A stretch of 64,000 bases of DNA from Streptomyces hygroscopicus subsp. hygroscopicus (GCF_030269125.1 NZ_BSSM01000011.1:186001-250000); one strand, 5' to 3'. Positions 1 to 8,389 are shown, numbered from the stretch's first letter. Numbers and translations: made by a program. The notes: generated by a model from the letters alone, not told the origin.

Positions 1-399
1 GGGGTGCGCGACACCTCCCGTGCCGGCCGCTACCACAACCGACGGTTCCTCGCGATCGCGGAGGAGCTGGGCCTGGACCACCCCGAGGAACCGCATCCCA
101 GCAGCGGCTTCTCGCTGGTCACGCTCAACCCCGAGGCGAAGCGGCGCTACCGGCCGACCATCGAGCGTCTCCAGCGCGCCCTCAAGGCGCACTCGGCGGC
201 GACCACGGAGGACACCTCCCGCACCTTCCGGGGCCCGGCCGCCCGGCACGGCTCCTCCGGCGGCGGCGTCCGCGTCAAGGCGGTGTGCGACTGCGGCCGC
301 AACGTCCGCGTGGTCCCCTCCGTCCTCGCCCAGGCCCCCATCGTCTGCGGCGGCTGCGGCAAACCCTTCCGCATTCCCGAGATGTCGGGCGCCGCCTGA
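1..399 (+). CDS. Conserved hypothetical protein with C-terminal zinc ribbon (5'-truncated)
   Basis: The reading frame is open at the left edge, so the N-terminus lies outside the window; the GTG at 4 is probably internal because the frame continues upstream through it. The visible part begins VRDTSRAGRYHNRRF, a motif I associate loosely with the region following SprT-like metalloprotease domains in actinomycete proteins. A CDCG...CGGCG pair of cysteine clusters near the C-terminus looks like a zinc ribbon. The two parts are joined by a charged, low-complexity linker. A nucleic-acid-associated or SprT-like role is only an inference. It is followed by a 363-bp gap before rpsP. Confidence 0.6.
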   Translation, partial: GVRDTSRAGRYHNRRFLAIAEELGLDHPEEPHPSSGFSLVTLNPEAKRRYRPTIERLQRALKAHSAATTEDTSRTFRGPAARHGSSGGGVRVKAVCDCGRNVRVVPSVLAQAPIVCGGCGKPFRIPEMSGAA

Positions 400-762
400 T
401 CCCCCACCCCGGCATCTCGTGGGTGCCGGACCGACTCCGCCCCGGCCCGCCGACCACCAGCGTCGGCGGGCGGGTGCCTCACACCCACCCACCGCGACCC
501 GACCTCACCCTCCCCGCTCCCGCCGGCTCCCGGTCGGCGGGTGTGCCGACGCGCGTCCGGCCGCGTGCCGAGCGGGCGCGGGCCCGCCGAGGCCCCGGCC
601 GGGAGCGGCCCGCCGGGTATGGCAGAATGGATGGCTGTACTCGACAGCCGCACAGGACCCCTCTCTCCTCCGGCTGACGCGTCCGTCGGGCACTCGGGTA
701 CCGCAACCCCACGCGGCAGCTCGCCGTGCCCCACCACGTCAAAATCAGGAGAACCCACTCCC
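400..762. other. Intergenic region and rpsP leader
   Basis: No gene is visible in these 363 bases. CCGGCA/TGCCGG at 411-431 forms a short hairpin with a 9-nt loop that could end the upstream transcript. A second small inverted repeat (GGGTG/CACCC) lies near 470-484. The last 150 bases are less structured and should carry the rpsP promoter; a CAGAAT-like -10 near 622 is weak. The ribosome-binding site AGGAGA is at about 747-752. Confidence 0.5.
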
Positions 763-1182
763 GTGGCAGTCAAGATCAAGCTGAAGCGTCTGGGCAAGAT
801 CCGTTCGCCTCACTACCGCATCGTCGTCGCCGACTCCCGTACCCGCCGTGACGGCCGGGCCATCGAGGAGATCGGCAAGTACCACCCGACCTACAACCCG
901 TCGGTCATCGAGGTGGACGCCGACCGCGTGGCGTACTGGCTCGGCGTCGGCGCCCAGCCGACCGAGCCCGTCCTCGCCATCCTGAAGAAGACCGGCGACT
1001 GGCAGAAGTTCAAGGGCGAGCCGGCTCCCGCGCCGCTGCTCGTCGCCGAGCCCAAGCCGGCCCGTCCGTCGTTCGAGGCCCTCGGTGGCGACGACGACGC
1101 CAAGGGTGAGGCCATCACCCAGAAGAAGAAGGCTGAGAAGAAGGACGAGGCCGCGGCTGAGTCCGAGTCGACCGAGGCCTGA
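763..1182 (+). CDS. rpsP: 30S ribosomal protein S16
   Basis: Component of the small ribosomal subunit needed for 30S assembly. The N-terminus VAVKIKLKRLGKIRSPHYRI is the canonical S16 start. The GTG at 763 sits about 10 bases after an AGGAGA Shine-Dalgarno; an upstream in-frame extension to 541 is unlikely to be translated because it would swallow that site. At 139 aa it is longer than the usual 80-90 aa: the C-terminus carries the acidic and lysine-rich tail common in actinomycete S16. It is first in the rpsP-KH-rimM-trmD series, the usual actinobacterial order. Confidence 0.97.
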   Translation: MAVKIKLKRLGKIRSPHYRIVVADSRTRRDGRAIEEIGKYHPTYNPSVIEVDADRVAYWLGVGAQPTEPVLAILKKTGDWQKFKGEPAPAPLLVAEPKPARPSFEALGGDDDAKGEAITQKKKAEKKDEAAAESESTEA

Positions 1183-1187
1183 GCAGC

Positions 1188-1427
1188 ATGCTCGAAGAGG
1201 CGCTTGAGCACCTCGTGAAGGGCATCGTCGACAACCCTGACGATGTGCAGGTCGCCTCGCGCAACCTGCGCCGCGGGCGCGTGCTGGAGGTCCGGGTCCA
1301 CCCCGACGACCTCGGCAAGGTGATCGGCCGCAACGGCCGTACCGCGCGCGCTCTGCGTACCGTCGTGGGCGCCATCGGCGGTCGCGGTGTCCGCGTCGAC
1401 CTGGTCGACGTGGACAACGTCCGCTGA
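1188..1427 (+). CDS. KH-domain RNA-binding protein (KhpA-like)
   Basis: A 79-aa single KH-domain protein that binds RNA; KhpA homologues in Gram-positives pair with KhpB and affect cell division and envelope homeostasis. The GxxG loop is visible as GKVIGRNGRT in the middle of the protein, flanked by the typical beta-alpha-alpha-beta pattern. It starts at an ATG only five bases after the rpsP stop, so the two are probably translationally coupled. Length and position between rpsP and rimM match the family exactly. Confidence 0.93.
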   Translation: MLEEALEHLVKGIVDNPDDVQVASRNLRRGRVLEVRVHPDDLGKVIGRNGRTARALRTVVGAIGGRGVRVDLVDVDNVR

Positions 1428-1531
1428 CGCTTCATCGCAACCGGCTCGGGCCGGGGAGGGCCACTCGGCCGTCCCCGGCCCGCAGTCGTATGAGCAGGAC
1501 ACGCGCAGGAGATGACAGGAGAATTGGACAG

Positions 1532-2092
1532 GTGCAGCTGGTAGTCGCACGGGTCGGCCGTGCCCATGGCATCAAGGGCGAGGTCACCGTCGAGGTACGT
1601 ACCGACGAGCCGGAGCTGAGGCTCGCCCCCGGCGCCGTACTCGCCACGGACCCCGCCTCCACGGGTCCGCTGACCATCGAGACGGGCCGCGTCCACAGTG
1701 GTCGTCTGCTCCTGCGCTTCGCGGGCGTCACCGATCGGAACGCCGCCGAGGCCCTGCGCAACACCCTGCTGATCGCCGAGGTGGACCCGGAGGAACTGCC
1801 GGAGGACGAGGACGAGTACTACGACCATCAGCTCATCGACCTGGACGTGGTCACCGAGGACGGCACGGAGGTCGGCCGGATCACCGAGATCTCGCACCTG
1901 CCCTCGCAGGACCTGTTCATCGTGGAGCGTCCGGACGGCACCGAGGTCATGATCCCCTTCGTCGAGGAGATCGTCGCCGAGATCGACCTCGAGGAGCAGA
2001 AGGCCGTCATCACGCCCCCGCCCGGCCTGATCGACGACCGCGCCGAGATCGCCTCCACCCGGGACGCCGGCACCGCGGGGGACGAGTCGTGA
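1532..2092 (+). CDS. rimM: 16S rRNA processing protein RimM
   Basis: Assembly factor that binds S19 and helps mature the 30S head. The start is the GTG at 1532, nine bases after an AGGAGA at 1517-1522; the upstream in-frame ATG at 1490 has no such site. The N-terminus VQLVVARVGRAHGIKGEVTV is the conserved RimM beta-barrel start. The PRC-barrel half follows after about residue 90 (DHQLIDLDVVTEDG, EVMIPFVEEIV). At 186 aa it has the usual length. Its TGA overlaps the trmD ATG by one base. Confidence 0.96.
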   Translation: MQLVVARVGRAHGIKGEVTVEVRTDEPELRLAPGAVLATDPASTGPLTIETGRVHSGRLLLRFAGVTDRNAAEALRNTLLIAEVDPEELPEDEDEYYDHQLIDLDVVTEDGTEVGRITEISHLPSQDLFIVERPDGTEVMIPFVEEIVAEIDLEEQKAVITPPPGLIDDRAEIASTRDAGTAGDES

Positions 2093-2925
2093 TGCGCCTG
2101 GACGTCGTCACGATCTTCCCGGAGTACCTGGACCCTCTGAACGTCTCCCTCGTCGGCAAGGCCCGCCATCGCGGACAGCTCGCCGTCCACGTCCACGACC
2201 TGCGTGCATGGACGTACGACCGGCACAACACGGTCGACGACACGCCGTACGGCGGCGGCCCCGGCATGGTCATGAAGACGGAGCCCTGGGGCGACGCCCT
2301 GGACACGGTCCTCGCCGACGGCTACGAGAGCGGCGCCCACGCCCCCGCGCTGGTCGTCCCCACCCCCAGCGGCCGCCCGTTCACCCAGGAACTCGCCGTG
2401 GAACTCTCCGAGCGGCCCTGGCTGATCTTCACGCCCGCCCGCTACGAGGGCATCGACCGGCGCGTCTTCGACGAGTACGCGACCCGGATACCCGTCTACG
2501 AGGTCTCCATCGGTGATTACGTCCTCGCCGGCGGCGAAGCGGCCGTCCTCGTCATGACCGAGGCCGTCGCCCGGCTGCTGCCCGGCGTCCTCGGCAACGC
2601 CGAGTCCCACCGCGACGACTCCTTCGCGCCCGGCGCCATGGCGAACCTCCTGGAAGGCCCCGTCTACACCAAGCCGCCCGCCTGGCGCGGCCGGGACATC
2701 CCCGAGGTGCTGCTCAGCGGCCACCACGGCAGGATCGCCCGCTGGCGACGCGACGAGGCGCTGCGCCGTACGACCCTCAACCGGCCCGACCTGATCGAGC
2801 GCTGCGACCCGAAGTCCTTCGACAAGAAGGACCGCGAGATGCTGTCCATCCTGGGCTGGGAGCCGGACCCGGACGGTCACTCGTACGGCCGATTTTGGCG
2901 CCGGGCCGGGAGCATGGAAGAATAG
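2092..2925 (+). CDS. trmD: tRNA (guanine-N1)-methyltransferase TrmD
   Basis: Methylates G37 of tRNAs with SAM, preventing frameshifting. The SPOUT trefoil-knot signature is clear: YEGIDRRV followed by EVSIGDYVLAGGEAA. The N-terminus MRLDVVTIFPEYLDPL is typical. The ATG at 2092 overlaps the rimM stop (TGATG); a GTG one codon earlier (2089) is an alternative. It is 277 aa, slightly longer than the E. coli enzyme because of a C-terminal extension with the pattern LIERCDPKSFDKKDREML, which I regard as actinomycete-typical. Confidence 0.97.
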   Translation: MRLDVVTIFPEYLDPLNVSLVGKARHRGQLAVHVHDLRAWTYDRHNTVDDTPYGGGPGMVMKTEPWGDALDTVLADGYESGAHAPALVVPTPSGRPFTQELAVELSERPWLIFTPARYEGIDRRVFDEYATRIPVYEVSIGDYVLAGGEAAVLVMTEAVARLLPGVLGNAESHRDDSFAPGAMANLLEGPVYTKPPAWRGRDIPEVLLSGHHGRIARWRRDEALRRTTLNRPDLIERCDPKSFDKKDREMLSILGWEPDPDGHSYGRFWRRAGSMEE

Positions 2926-3060
2926 GCCGCTGTTGTGCGCTCGTCCGGTGTGCGCCCCTGCCACAGGGGGACACGACGCCCGTCCCGACCCGCACGGCAG
3001 CTTCCCGTACCTCATCTCTCCCGTTGATGACCTGTGGCATCAGCGAAGAAAGCAGACGAA

Positions 3061-3411
3061 ATGTCTCACCTGCTCGACACCGTCGACGCCGCGTCGCTGC
3101 GCAGCGACCTCCCGGCCTTCCGCCCGGGTGACACCGTCAACGTCCACGTCCGCGTCATCGAGGGCAACCGCTCCCGTGTGCAGCAGTTCAAGGGCGTTGT
3201 GATCCGTCGCCAGGGCTCCGGTGTCCGCGAGACCTTCACGGTCCGCAAGGTCTCGTTCTCCGTCGGCGTCGAGCGCACCTTCCCGGTGCACACCCCGATC
3301 GTCGAGAAGATCGAGCTGGTCACCCGTGGTGACGTGCGCCGCGCCAAGCTGTACTACCTCCGTGAGCTGCGCGGCAAGGCCGCGAAGATCAAGGAGAAGC
3401 GCGAGAGCTGA
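3061..3411 (+). CDS. rplS: 50S ribosomal protein L19
   Basis: L19 sits at the 30S-50S interface. The sequence MSHLLDTVDAASLRSDLPAF through AKLYYLRELRGKAAKIKEK is unmistakable, at 116 aa. I chose the ATG at 3061 because it gives the standard L19 start; an in-frame GTG nine codons upstream (3034) would add MASAKKADE. The 135-bp leader after trmD contains a small CCCCTG/CAGGGG hairpin at 2955-2969, which may be part of a leader structure. It ends the rpsP-to-rplS block. Confidence 0.97.
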   Translation: MSHLLDTVDAASLRSDLPAFRPGDTVNVHVRVIEGNRSRVQQFKGVVIRRQGSGVRETFTVRKVSFSVGVERTFPVHTPIVEKIELVTRGDVRRAKLYYLRELRGKAAKIKEKRES

Positions 3412-3456
3412 GCGCTTCCCCGGCGTCACAGCGGGGCCGGATAACATCTCGCCCCG

Positions 3457-4155
3457 ATGGACACCGAAGCACAGCACACGGAACGCGACCGCGCCTCCCG
3501 CCCGGATTCCCCGGGCCCGGAGGAGCGGTCGCGTTTCGCGTTGCCCGCCCGGATCGCCGAGTGGCTGCCGGGCGGCCGCGTCACCCTCACCCTCTTCGCC
3601 TGCCTGGTGTTCCTGCTCCTGCTGAGCACCTTCGTGGTGCAGCCGTTCCAGATCCCGAGCGGTTCCATGGAGCAGGGCCTGCGGATCGGCGACCGCGTCC
3701 TCGTGAACAAGCTGGCCTACCGCTTCGGCGGCCGGCCCGCCCGCGGGGACGTGGTTGTGTTCGACGGAACGGGGTATTTCGGGGACGGCGACTACATCAA
3801 GCGTGTCGTCGGGGTGGGCGGGGACCACGTGGTCTGCTGCGACAGGCGGGGGAGGATCGAGGTGAACGGCCGCGCGGTCGACGAGTCGGCGTTCCTCTAC
3901 CCCGGGGACACCGCCTCCAGCGTGCCCTTCGACATCGTGGTGCCCCCGGGCACGCTCTTCCTGCTCGGCGACCACCGCAGCGACTCCAGCGACTCCCGCG
4001 ACCACCTCGGCTCCCCGGGCGGCGGCATGATCCCGCTCGGCGAGGTCATCGGACGGGCCGACTGGATCGTATGGCCGTACGCCCACTGGACCCGTCTGAC
4101 CCGGCCGCCCGCCTACGCGCGCGTGCCCGCCGCGACGGGTGGCGCCCATGGGTAA
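3457..4155 (+). CDS. sipW: Type I signal peptidase SipW
   Basis: Membrane-anchored peptidase that removes signal peptides from secreted proteins; first of four tandem paralogues, as in S. lividans and S. coelicolor. A single N-terminal membrane segment spans about residues 42-62. The catalytic serine is S70 in PSGSMEQ and the general-base lysine K115 in YIKRVVGVGGD. The box-E motif is LLGDHRSDSSDSRDHLG. It is 232 aa, and no C-terminal membrane anchor is seen, in line with SipW of other Streptomyces. A TAACAT at 3442-3447 could be a -10 giving a very short leader. The 3' end overlaps the sipX start. Confidence 0.94.
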   Translation: MDTEAQHTERDRASRPDSPGPEERSRFALPARIAEWLPGGRVTLTLFACLVFLLLLSTFVVQPFQIPSGSMEQGLRIGDRVLVNKLAYRFGGRPARGDVVVFDGTGYFGDGDYIKRVVGVGGDHVVCCDRRGRIEVNGRAVDESAFLYPGDTASSVPFDIVVPPGTLFLLGDHRSDSSDSRDHLGSPGGGMIPLGEVIGRADWIVWPYAHWTRLTRPPAYARVPAATGGAHG

Positions 4156-5236
4156 CCGCGGCAAGCCGCGCGCGGGCTCCGGCCCCGCCGGCCCCCCGTC
4201 GTCCACCGCGACCCGGCGCAGCTCGGCGCCCGGCGGCGGCCGCACCCGCGCGGAGCGGCGCAAGCTCCAGCGCAAGGTCAAGCGGAAGCGCAGGCACTCA
4301 GCAGTCCGGGAGATCCCTCTCCTGGTGGGAGTCGCGGTGCTGATCGCGCTGGTCCTGAAGACCTTCCTCGTCCAGGCGTTCGTGATCCCGTCCGGCTCCA
4401 TGGAGCAGACGATCCGCATCGGCGACCGCGTCCTGGTCGACAAGCTCACCCCCTGGTTCGGCGCCGAGCCGCAGCGCGGGGACGTCGTCGTCTTCCACGA
4501 CCCGGGCGGCTGGCTGGCCGGCGAGCAGGCGGCCCAGAAGCCCGACCCGGTCGTCGTGAAACAGCTCAAGGAGGGCCTCAGCTTCATCGGCCTGCTGCCG
4601 TCCGACAATGAGAAAGACCTGATCAAACGGGTCATCGGGGTCGGTGGCGACCATGTCAGGTGCTGCGACGCGCAGGGCCGTGTCACCGTCAACGGGGTGC
4701 CGCTGTCCGAGAAGGACTACCTCTATCCGGGCAACGACCCGTCCGACATGCGCTTCGACGTCACCGTGCCCGAGGGCAGGCTGTGGGTGATGGGCGACCA
4801 CCGGGGCGACTCCGCCGACTCCCGCTACCACCGGGACTCCCCGTACGGGGGAACGGTCTCGGTGAAGTCGGTGGTCGGGCGGGCCATGTGGATCGGCTGG
4901 CCGATCGGCCACTGGACGCGCCTGGAGGAACCTAAAACCTTCGCAAGCGTTGCCCACGCCGACACGCGGACGGCTTCGGCCCCGCCCCTGTCGCATAGGG
5001 TTGACCATGAGAATCCGAACGGAATGACCGAACTCCCGACCCCTGCGGAACTCCCGCTCGTTATGGGAGTGGTGGGCCTGCGCCGTCTGTGGCGCGGGCG
5101 GCGGCACGGAGTAAGGAGTTGGCGTGGGGGATGTGGCGGTTGGCGCACGGTCGGGACACGGCGGCGAGGAGCACCCCGGGAACCCCGCGGGGGCGGACGG
5201 CTCAGGTTCGGACGGCGCCATGACCACCGGGAATGA
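4148..5236 (+). CDS. sipX: Type I signal peptidase SipX, with long C-terminal overlap into sipY
   Basis: Second signal peptidase paralogue. The basic N-terminus is followed by a membrane segment at about residues 56-78, catalytic S84 in PSGSMEQ, and the lysine in LIKRVIGVGGD. The box-E motif is VMGDHRGDSADSRYH. The ATG at 4148 overlaps sipW by eight bases; a GTG at 4139 is also in frame. At 362 aa it is about 40 residues longer than I recall for SipX (around 320). The extra Arg/Gly-rich tail lies inside the sipY gene in another frame, so a frameshift or lost stop at the 3' end is possible. The catalytic core is intact. Confidence 0.9.
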   Translation: MGNRGKPRAGSGPAGPPSSTATRRSSAPGGGRTRAERRKLQRKVKRKRRHSAVREIPLLVGVAVLIALVLKTFLVQAFVIPSGSMEQTIRIGDRVLVDKLTPWFGAEPQRGDVVVFHDPGGWLAGEQAAQKPDPVVVKQLKEGLSFIGLLPSDNEKDLIKRVIGVGGDHVRCCDAQGRVTVNGVPLSEKDYLYPGNDPSDMRFDVTVPEGRLWVMGDHRGDSADSRYHRDSPYGGTVSVKSVVGRAMWIGWPIGHWTRLEEPKTFASVAHADTRTASAPPLSHRVDHENPNGMTELPTPAELPLVMGVVGLRRLWRGRRHGVRSWRGGCGGWRTVGTRRRGAPREPRGGGRLRFGRRHDHRE

Positions 5237-6128
5237 CGCGACGGGCGACGGCACCCCACGGGACGGACAGGGGCCCCGGACCGGGGACGCGGGCGACGCC
5301 ACGCCGCCGCCCAGGAAGCCGCGCTCCTTCTGGAAGGAGCTGCCGATCCTGGTCGTCATCGCGCTGGTCCTGGCGCTGCTGATCAAGACCTTCCTGGTCC
5401 AGGCGTTCTCGATCCCCTCCGCCTCGATGGAGAACACCCTCCAGATCGGCGACCGCGTCCTGGTCGACAAGCTCACCCCGTGGTTCGGCTCCGAGCCCGA
5501 GCGCGGCGAGGTCGTCGTCTTCCACGACCCGGACGACTGGCTGGCGGGCGAACCCGCGCCGAACCCGAACGCGGTGCAGAGGGTCCTCAGCTGGATCGGC
5601 CTGATGCCGTCCGCCAATGAGAAGGACCTGATCAAGCGGGTGATCGGCGTCGGCGGCGACACGGTCGAGTGCAAGGGCACGGGCCCCCTGCTGGTCAACG
5701 GCAAGGCGCTGAACGAGTCGTCGTACGTCTACCCGGGCAACACGCCGTGCAGCCAGGACGACCAGGGCGGCCAGTTCAAGGTGAAGGTCCCCAAGGGCTT
5801 CATCTGGGTGATGGGCGACCACCGGCAGAACTCCCGGGACTCGCGCTACAACCAGACCGACAAGAACCACGGCTTCGTGCCCGTCGACAAGGTCGTCGGC
5901 CGTGCCATCGTCAAGGCCTGGCCCATCAGCCACTGGGGCACCCTGCCCGTCCCGGACACCTTCGAACAGCCCGGTCTGAGCGACCAGCGGTCCTCCGCCG
6001 CCTCCCTGACGGTCGCCCCCGAGGGCGTCGCCGTCGCGGCCGTCGCACCGGCCCTGGTGTGGCGTCGCCGTCGCGAGGACCGGCTGCGCTCGGACGCCCG
6101 CCCGAAGGCGACCACCGGGCAGCGCTGA
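5124..6128 (+). CDS. sipY: Type I signal peptidase SipY
   Basis: Third paralogue and the one I expect to be the main signal peptidase by analogy with S. lividans. The GTG at 5124 follows an AAGGAG at 5113-5118, which fixes the start. About 65 hydrophilic residues precede a membrane segment at about 72-94. The catalytic serine is S101 in PSASMENT and the lysine is in LIKRVIGVGGD; box E is VMGDHRQNSRDSRYN. A hydrophobic stretch near the C-terminus (LTVAPEGVAVAAVAPALVW) fits the second, C-terminal anchor known for Streptomyces SipX-Z. It is 334 aa, close to the 336 known for SipY. Confidence 0.95.
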   Translation: MGDVAVGARSGHGGEEHPGNPAGADGSGSDGAMTTGNDATGDGTPRDGQGPRTGDAGDATPPPRKPRSFWKELPILVVIALVLALLIKTFLVQAFSIPSASMENTLQIGDRVLVDKLTPWFGSEPERGEVVVFHDPDDWLAGEPAPNPNAVQRVLSWIGLMPSANEKDLIKRVIGVGGDTVECKGTGPLLVNGKALNESSYVYPGNTPCSQDDQGGQFKVKVPKGFIWVMGDHRQNSRDSRYNQTDKNHGFVPVDKVVGRAIVKAWPISHWGTLPVPDTFEQPGLSDQRSSAASLTVAPEGVAVAAVAPALVWRRRREDRLRSDARPKATTGQR

Positions 6129-6200
6129 GCCCCCGCCGCGGCTTTCCCGGCTCGTGCGTGAGGCTCGGGGAAAGCTGTGCCCCGGGTCGTGAAGGAGGGG

Positions 6201-6230
6201 CTGACCCCGTCCGGTACCGGCAGGTAGGGT
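6201..6230 (+). promoter_or_regulatory. Candidate promoter of sipZ (near-leaderless)
   Basis: CTGACC at 6201-6206 and TAGGGT at 6225-6230 are separated by 18 bases and resemble a housekeeping HrdB promoter. The -10 ends eight bases before the sipZ ATG, so transcription would begin at or very near the start codon. This suggests sipZ-NUDIX can be transcribed apart from sipWXY. Confidence 0.55.
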
Positions 6231-6238
6231 GCGGGTCC

Positions 6239-7027
6239 ATGGGTGGTGAGAGTACGACGCGTACGGCCCCGCGCAGCGGCGGCACCGGCTCCGGCACGGC
6301 GGCGGGCAGCGGCCGGCTCGGGCAGCGGCTGTCCGGAGTGGCGGTGGCCCTGGGCCTGGTGCTGTTCCTCGGCGGCTTCGCCTGGGCGGCCGTGAGCTAC
6401 CGGCCGTACACCGTGCCCACCGGTTCCATGACCCCCACCATCGACGCGGGCGACCGCGTACTCGCGCAGCGCGTGGGCGGCGACGAGGTGCGCCGCGGCG
6501 ACGTGGTCGTCTTCCGCGACAGCAGCTGGGTCACCGGCTCCGACGTGGTCAAGCGTGTGGTCGCGGTCGGCGGCGACACCGTCTCCTGCTGCACGGACGG
6601 CAAGCTGACCGTCAACGGCAAGCAGATCGAGGAGCCGTACCTGCCCAAGGGCAGCCTCGCCGAGAACCAGGACTTCCCGACCGTGACCGTACCCCGGGGC
6701 CGGCTCTTCCTGCTCGGTGACGAACGCCAGGGCTCCCTGGACTCCACCGCCCACCTCACGGACGCCGCCAAGGGCACCGTCGCCCGCACCGCCGTGATCG
6801 CCCGCGTGGACTCGGTGGTCTTCCCCTGGAAGGGCGCGCTGAAGCGCCCCACCGGGTTCGAGGCGCTGGGCACCCTCTCGCGGCCGGGACCGCTGTCCAC
6901 CATCGAGCTGCTGATCGTCGTCGGTGCCGTCCTGGTCCTCGGCGGCGGTGCCTACGGCCCGATCGCCCGGCGCGCGGGCCGCTCCCGGGCCCGTGCCGCC
7001 CGCGCGGAGGCGGCCGGTGTCCGCTGA
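6239..7027 (+). CDS. sipZ: Type I signal peptidase SipZ
   Basis: Fourth and most divergent paralogue, 262 aa. Membrane segment at about residues 33-54, catalytic S63 in PTGSMTPT (usual Glu/Gln replaced by Thr-Pro), lysine K105 in DVVKRVVAVGGD, and box E as LLGDERQGSLDST, lacking the usual DHR. A clear C-terminal membrane helix (IELLIVVGAVLVLGGGAYG) is followed by an Arg-rich cytosolic tail. No strong ribosome-binding site precedes the ATG; a promoter-like sequence places the transcript start near the start codon. The end overlaps the NUDIX gene by 11 bases. Confidence 0.94.
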   Translation: MGGESTTRTAPRSGGTGSGTAAGSGRLGQRLSGVAVALGLVLFLGGFAWAAVSYRPYTVPTGSMTPTIDAGDRVLAQRVGGDEVRRGDVVVFRDSSWVTGSDVVKRVVAVGGDTVSCCTDGKLTVNGKQIEEPYLPKGSLAENQDFPTVTVPRGRLFLLGDERQGSLDSTAHLTDAAKGTVARTAVIARVDSVVFPWKGALKRPTGFEALGTLSRPGPLSTIELLIVVGAVLVLGGGAYGPIARRAGRSRARAARAEAAGVR

Positions 7028-7535
7028 GACCGAGCCCGCGCAGTCGTACCAGGGCGGCCTGCGCAAGGTGGCCCGTGTGGTGCTGCTCGACCCCCGGGAC
7101 CGCATCCTCCTGCTGCACGGCCATGAGCCCGACGACCCCGCCGACGACTGGTGGTTCACTCCCGGCGGCGGAGTGGAGGGCGCCGAGACCCGCGCCGAGG
7201 CCGCGCTGCGCGAACTCGCCGAGGAGACCGGCATCACCGAGGTCGACCTCGGCCCGGTGCTGTGGCGGCGCCGCTGCTCCTTCCCGTTCGCGGGCCGCCG
7301 CTGGGAGCAGGACGAGTGGTACTACCTGGCCCGTACGACCCAGACCGCGACCGCGGCCACGGGCCTGACGGAGCTGGAGCGGCGCAGTGTCGCCGGAGCG
7401 CGCTGGTGGACGTGCCGGGAACTGACCCGGGCACATGAGACGGTGTATCCGACCAGACTCGCCGAGCTGCTGCGCACGCTGCTCGACGAGGGTCCCCCGG
7501 CCGGCCCCCTGACCCTCGATACGGAAATCGTCTGA
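7017..7535 (+). CDS. NUDIX hydrolase
   Basis: Hydrolyses a nucleoside diphosphate linked to another moiety; the substrate is unknown. The full Nudix box is present at residues 51-73 and matches GX5EX7REUXEEXGU exactly (E57, R65-E66, E69-E70, G72). I chose the GTG at 7017 because GGAGG precedes it by six bases and it overlaps the sipZ stop, giving 172 aa. Context with signal peptidases is conserved in Streptomyces but does not reveal the substrate. Confidence 0.9.
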   Translation: MSAETEPAQSYQGGLRKVARVVLLDPRDRILLLHGHEPDDPADDWWFTPGGGVEGAETRAEAALRELAEETGITEVDLGPVLWRRRCSFPFAGRRWEQDEWYYLARTTQTATAATGLTELERRSVAGARWWTCRELTRAHETVYPTRLAELLRTLLDEGPPAGPLTLDTEIV

Positions 7536-7591
7536 GGGCGAGCGGAACTGGCGCACAATGGGGGGATCGCACGGCTGAAGGGGAACATGCC

Positions 7592-7900
7592 ATGAGCGCC
7601 GAGGACCTCGAGAAGTACGAGACCGAGATGGAGCTGAAGCTCTACCGGGAGTACCGAGATGTCGTCGGTCTGTTCAAATACGTGATCGAGACGGAACGGC
7701 GCTTCTACCTCACCAACGACTACGAGATGCAGGTGCACTCGGTTCAGGGCGAGGTGTTCTTCGAGGTGTCGATGGCCGACGCCTGGGTCTGGGACATGTA
7801 CCGGCCGGCCCGGTTCGTCAAGCAGGTCCGGGTGCTCACGTTCAAGGACGTGAACATCGAGGAGCTGAACAAGAGCGATCTGGAGCTGCCGGGCGGCTGA
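7592..7900 (+). CDS. DUF2469 family protein
   Basis: A 102-aa soluble protein of unknown function, very strongly conserved in actinobacteria. The N-terminus MSAEDLEKYETEMELKLYRE and the aromatic core (DAWVWDMYRPARFV) are characteristic. The start ATG follows AAGGGGAAC. It always lies near yraN, as here, but no molecular role is established. A CACAAT at 7554-7559 is a possible -10. Confidence 0.93.
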   Translation: MSAEDLEKYETEMELKLYREYRDVVGLFKYVIETERRFYLTNDYEMQVHSVQGEVFFEVSMADAWVWDMYRPARFVKQVRVLTFKDVNIEELNKSDLELPGG

Positions 7901-8026
7901 TGACCTGCGTGTTTCCGCTGCTTCACGCCTCCGGGTGACGAGGTTTTCCACAACCGCCCGGTAGCCCACCAAGATCCACTTGATGGGCCGTGACGCGTGA
8001 GCGTTGGCGCCGGAGGTGGTGCCGAC

Positions 8027-8389
8027 ATGAACGCACGAGAAGCGATCGGCAGGTACGGAGAGGACCTGGCCGCCCGGCGGCTGGCCGAGGGCGGCATGAC
8101 GATCCTGGCGCGCAACTGGCGCGCCGGGCGCGGCGGCGAGATCGACATCGTGGCCAGGGACGGCGAGGTCCTGGTCGTCTGCGAGGTCAAGACCCGCGCG
8201 GGCGGGCACTACGAACACCCCATGGCCGCGGTGACCCCCGAGAAGGCCGCGCGGCTGCGCGACCTCGCCGAACACTGGATCCACGCCCACGGCGGCGCCC
8301 CACCGGGCGGCGTCCGCATCGACCTGATCGGCGTCCTCGTCCCCCGCCGCGGCGCACCCCAGGTCGAGCATGCCCGGGGGGTGGCCTGA
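8027..8389 (+). CDS. yraN: UPF0102 protein YraN, putative endonuclease-fold protein
   Basis: A 120-aa protein with the PD-(D/E)xK-like core GGEIDIVARDG...VVCEVKTR near residues 31-51, predicted to bind or cut nucleic acid; the function in bacteria is unsettled. The ATG at 8027 follows GGAGG at 8011-8015. Its TGA is directly followed by the ATG of yifB, so the genes are coupled. The yraN-yifB-dprA order is common in Gram-positives and suggests a link with DNA uptake or processing. Confidence 0.92.
   Translation: MNAREAIGRYGEDLAARRLAEGGMTILARNWRAGRGGEIDIVARDGEVLVVCEVKTRAGGHYEHPMAAVTPEKAARLRDLAEHWIHAHGGAPPGGVRIDLIGVLVPRRGAPQVEHARGVA

Noticed and set aside
616..660. A possible small RNA or tRNA-like fold upstream of rpsP
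   Set aside because: I could not pair a full cloverleaf or find the conserved TTCGA arm; it is better read as leader DNA.
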